From the NCBI RefSeq assembly GCF_016595435.1, contig NZ_JAENIJ010000025.1, forward strand, positions 1-63,387: a stretch of 63,387 bases of DNA, read 5' to 3'. Each line of letters begins with the position of its first letter. The stretch's first letter is position 1. This document shows positions 61,341 to 63,387 of this stretch, piece by piece. The translations under genes were made by a program, and so were the position numbers. The stretch is from Luteolibacter pohnpeiensis. GTDB lineage: Bacteria; Verrucomicrobiota; Verrucomicrobiia; Verrucomicrobiales; Akkermansiaceae. A model generated the notes under the pieces. The model searched no databases and was not told the origin of the DNA. It saw only the letters and a program-made list of their open reading frames with translations.

Positions 61341-62624
61341 ATGAAAATTCTACAGCTCGAAATCAACGACGTGAAGCGAATCAGTGCGGTTGAAATCAAC
61401 CCTACTACTGGAAAGCCCGTAATTCTAACTGGCGACAATGCCAACGGGAAATCGTCCGTTTTGGACGCGATCGTTCTCACACTCAGCAACACGGGTCTTG
61501 ACGATCCAATCCGTCATGGACGGCCGTCAGGCTCAGTGAAAATCACGCTCGGCCAGGACAGGGCGGAGTATCTGGTTGAACGCAAAATCACGAAGAAAGG
61601 CTCATATCTGTCGGTTGTCGATGCCGCGGGGGTTCAAGTTCCTAAGGCACAAACATTCCTCAACGGACTTCTCGGCAACTATGCTTTCGATCCACTGGAA
61701 TTCACCAAACTCAAGGCCAAGCAACAGGTCGAAGCTCTCAAACAGGCGGCGGGGCTGGATTTCACTGAACTCGATGCAAAACGGGCGCAGGCTTACGCGA
61801 CTCGCACTGAGGTCAACCGTGAGGGCGTGGAGGTCAAAGCTCGCTTCGAAGCGATGGAAGCGCCTGCTGCTGATGTCCCGAACGAAGAGGTTTCTGCTAC
61901 TACGTTGGTGGGAAATCTCCAAGAGCTTCGCGACAAGGCGATGGCTGTCGAACGTGCCAAGGAAGAGTCTGAGCGTGCCAAAGGCCAGTTGAATACTGCG
62001 GAAGCTGAGGTCAAAAGGATCAAGGCAGAACTGGACGCCGCCAAAGATCGTGCAGCCACAGCCGCCGAGAAGTTTGTGAAATCAGAGCACGCAGTGATTA
62101 CGGCAACCGAGCAAGCCCCCGATGCCGATGCACTCCGAAAGGCTCAAGATGCCGTGGAGGCCGTCGATAAGACCAATGCTGCAGTTCGTTCCGCTCGTCT
62201 CTATCGCGAGACTGAGGCGCGATTGAAAGAACTCTGCTTGCGGGCTGGAAACCTCAACCGGGAAATCGAAGTGGTTGACGAGAAGAAGCTGGATCTCGTG
62301 AAGAACGCCGCCATGCCGCTGGATGGACTCGAACTGACTGACGAAGGCGTCATGTTCAACGGGACGTTCTTCAATCAGCTCTCCACCGCCGAACAAATCC
62401 GGATTTCGACGCTGGTTGCCATGGCTCAAAACCCAAAGCTCCGAATTGTGATGATTCGCGAGGGGGCTTTGATGAACACGACGAATCTCGAAATGATTTC
62501 TCAATTGGCCGAAGGCAGCGATTACCAACTTTGGATTGAGAAGTTCCAAGAGAACCCATCAAGCACGGGACTTCACATTGTGGATGGAGCGATCGCGTTC
62601 GAAGACGGTCAGGCCGTCGCCTGA
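61341..62624 (+). CDS. RecF/SMC-like ATPase (AAA_23)
   Basis: 427 residues from ATG 61341. N-terminal ILQLEINDVKRISAVEI then Walker A GDNANGKSSV (31-40) and NTGLDDPIRHGRPSG; a central coiled coil (about 175-330); the C-terminal STAEQIRISTLVAM signature-like region near 350 and VMIREGALMN near 369, where the Walker B Asp appears replaced by Arg (usually IDEG). This change suggests weak ATPase. Group is common in phage early regions next to recombination genes. Confidence 0.75.
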   Translation: MKILQLEINDVKRISAVEINPTTGKPVILTGDNANGKSSVLDAIVLTLSNTGLDDPIRHGRPSGSVKITLGQDRAEYLVERKITKKGSYLSVVDAAGVQVPKAQTFLNGLLGNYAFDPLEFTKLKAKQQVEALKQAAGLDFTELDAKRAQAYATRTEVNREGVEVKARFEAMEAPAADVPNEEVSATTLVGNLQELRDKAMAVERAKEESERAKGQLNTAEAEVKRIKAELDAAKDRAATAAEKFVKSEHAVITATEQAPDADALRKAQDAVEAVDKTNAAVRSARLYRETEARLKELCLRAGNLNREIEVVDEKKLDLVKNAAMPLDGLELTDEGVMFNGTFFNQLSTAEQIRISTLVAMAQNPKLRIVMIREGALMNTTNLEMISQLAEGSDYQLWIEKFQENPSSTGLHIVDGAIAFEDGQAVA

Positions 62625-62659
62625 TTATGGCAGTTTTATTAACTATAAATATAAATATC

Positions 62660-63387
62660 ATGTGTGATTTTCATTCAATTGTAGTGCGTCGAGACGGCGC
62701 TGTCGCCCACATTCCTGGCAACTCTCATTCTGGCGCGGTAGAGGCTGCTGGCTGGAGGGAAAACGACCAGATGTCAGATTTTCGAGGTTCTTATTTTGTC
62801 GAGGCGGAATGGGACGGGAAGGGGGATTTCACTCCCAAGAAAATCACTCGCGGAGAGATGAATGATAAGCAGAAGCGGGTCATCAATAATCATTACTCAG
62901 CTCTGAAAAAGCTTCTCAGCGATCCAGCAGAGCACGCTGAACGCATGTGCCTAGGAGCCGGGATCTTCGCAAAGCCGGAATATGGAGACATTCGCTGGAA
63001 AGTCATGATCGATCCACGGACTCCTGAATCGGTAATTGAGAAAATCGCCGAAACTGAGTTATACGCCGACGGCTCATCGATCTCATTCCTGCACCCGAAA
63101 GTTTCCCGCATTGAAGGAGTGATCCGCGTTGCTGATGGCTCGATTATTGAAGCACCAGCACTCACCAAGTCCGGTTACGTCGACGTTAGCGAGAACGCGA
63201 CCTTCACTGCGCCAGCACTCACCGAAGTGTCCGGTTCCGTCTACGTCAGCGAGAACGCGACCTTCACTGCGCCAGCACTCACCGAAGTGTCCGGTTCCGT
63301 CGACGTTAGCGAGAACGCGACCTTCACTGCGCCAGCACTCACCGAAGTGTCCGGTTACGTCTACGTCAGCGAGAACGCGACCTTCAC
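62660..63387 (+). CDS. Protein with 20-residue beta-helix-like repeats, open at window end
   Basis: Start ATG 62660 (MCDFHSIVVRRDGAVAH, a form common in phage proteins); ATG 62627 is in frame and also possible. About 160 ordered residues, then from near 63149 repeats of the type SGSVYVSENATFTAPALTEV, each 20 residues, with alternating Y/D at position 5. The spacing (G-x-V-x-V, then APAL) fits a leucine-rich or right-handed beta-helix solenoid, as in receptor L domains. No stop before the window edge, so length and end are unknown. Confidence 0.75.
   Translation, partial: MCDFHSIVVRRDGAVAHIPGNSHSGAVEAAGWRENDQMSDFRGSYFVEAEWDGKGDFTPKKITRGEMNDKQKRVINNHYSALKKLLSDPAEHAERMCLGAGIFAKPEYGDIRWKVMIDPRTPESVIEKIAETELYADGSSISFLHPKVSRIEGVIRVADGSIIEAPALTKSGYVDVSENATFTAPALTEVSGSVYVSENATFTAPALTEVSGSVDVSENATFTAPALTEVSGYVYVSENATF
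63181..63387 (+). repeat. 60-bp tandem coding repeat
   Basis: Exact 60-base period from 63181, 63241, 63301 and 63361 (3.4 copies), almost no changes between copies apart from cgacgtt/ctacgtc and tcc/tac. A first partial unit lies before 63181. Near-identical copies mean recent amplification, so copy number is probably variable between strains. Confidence 0.9.

Larger units (their letters stand above)
6136..63387. mobile_element. Large temperate podovirus-like prophage, right end outside window
   Basis: Everything from the tRNA-Phe 3' end to the window edge reads as phage: replication, lysis, tail, head, packaging, tRNAs and recombination genes with a shared regulatory motif. The left edge is inferred from the tRNA and the change of gene content. 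The right attachment copy and an integrase are not in the window, so the element is longer than 57 kb. P22-like portal, T7/P22-like adaptor proteins and no tape measure or sheath suggest a short-tailed virion. Confidence 0.85.

Noticed and set aside
63149..63387. Tandem repeats as a CRISPR array
   Set aside because: The whole 60-base unit is repeated without unique spacers and is in frame with a coding region.

Overview
The window covers the end of a bacterial chromosome segment (about 1-6135) and most of a large temperate phage genome inserted directly after a tRNA-Phe gene (about 6136 to the right edge, where it is still open). The host part holds a truncated PIN-domain toxin, a TatD-family hydrolase with a small partner, lgt, a DUF2064-like protein and ftsK. 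I think of Verrucomicrobiota from the general character of these proteins (Lgt with a roughly 60-residue insertion, compact FtsK with an acidic insertion), but no marker gene proves it.

The phage is podovirus-like. From the left: a rightward block (SF2 helicase, DnaG-zinc-finger primase/RepA-type helicase fusion, HTH regulator). Then a very long leftward late region, read from about 47.7 kb down to 10.3 kb: TerS-like protein, small serine recombinase, tRNA-Met, a tmRNA, a dense structured RNA region, small proteins, tRNA-Gln/Glu/Pro, TerL, an internal-protein candidate, a 4345-residue polyvalent protein (ParB-like domain, SF2 helicase, adenine methylase, membrane-active C-terminus), P22-like portal, scaffold, capsid, T7/P22-like adaptors, fibres with an SGNH hydrolase and a trypsin-like protease, and a lysis cassette containing a predicted unimolecular spanin, holin and exported endolysin. 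Two rightward genes interrupt the head module. A 390-bp non-coding divergent region with strong inverted repeats separates the late region from the rightward early operon (48.1 kb to the right edge). That operon has tightly coupled small genes, J-domain and HNH proteins, a Gp37/Gp68-family protein, a DNA methylase, an HTH regulator on the opposite strand, and a recombination/ssDNA module (AAA ATPase, DUF2303, DUF669-like SSB-like protein, RecF/SMC-like ATPase). It runs into an open gene with near-identical 60-bp coding repeats.

Three things tie the phage together or stand out. (1) A short motif, best form aactcgacaaaacgcgaatt, occurs about 15 times in the phage and was not found in the host part. 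It lies mostly 14-24 bases before start codons and points with the gene, like a repressor stoperator or promoter-operator system. (2) The phage carries a clear tmRNA whose tag reading frames lack the usual ALAA end, directly followed by about 390 bases rich in long inverted repeats and without a gene. (3) The giant injected-type protein takes about one fifth of the window. No integrase was seen; it probably lies beyond the right edge.
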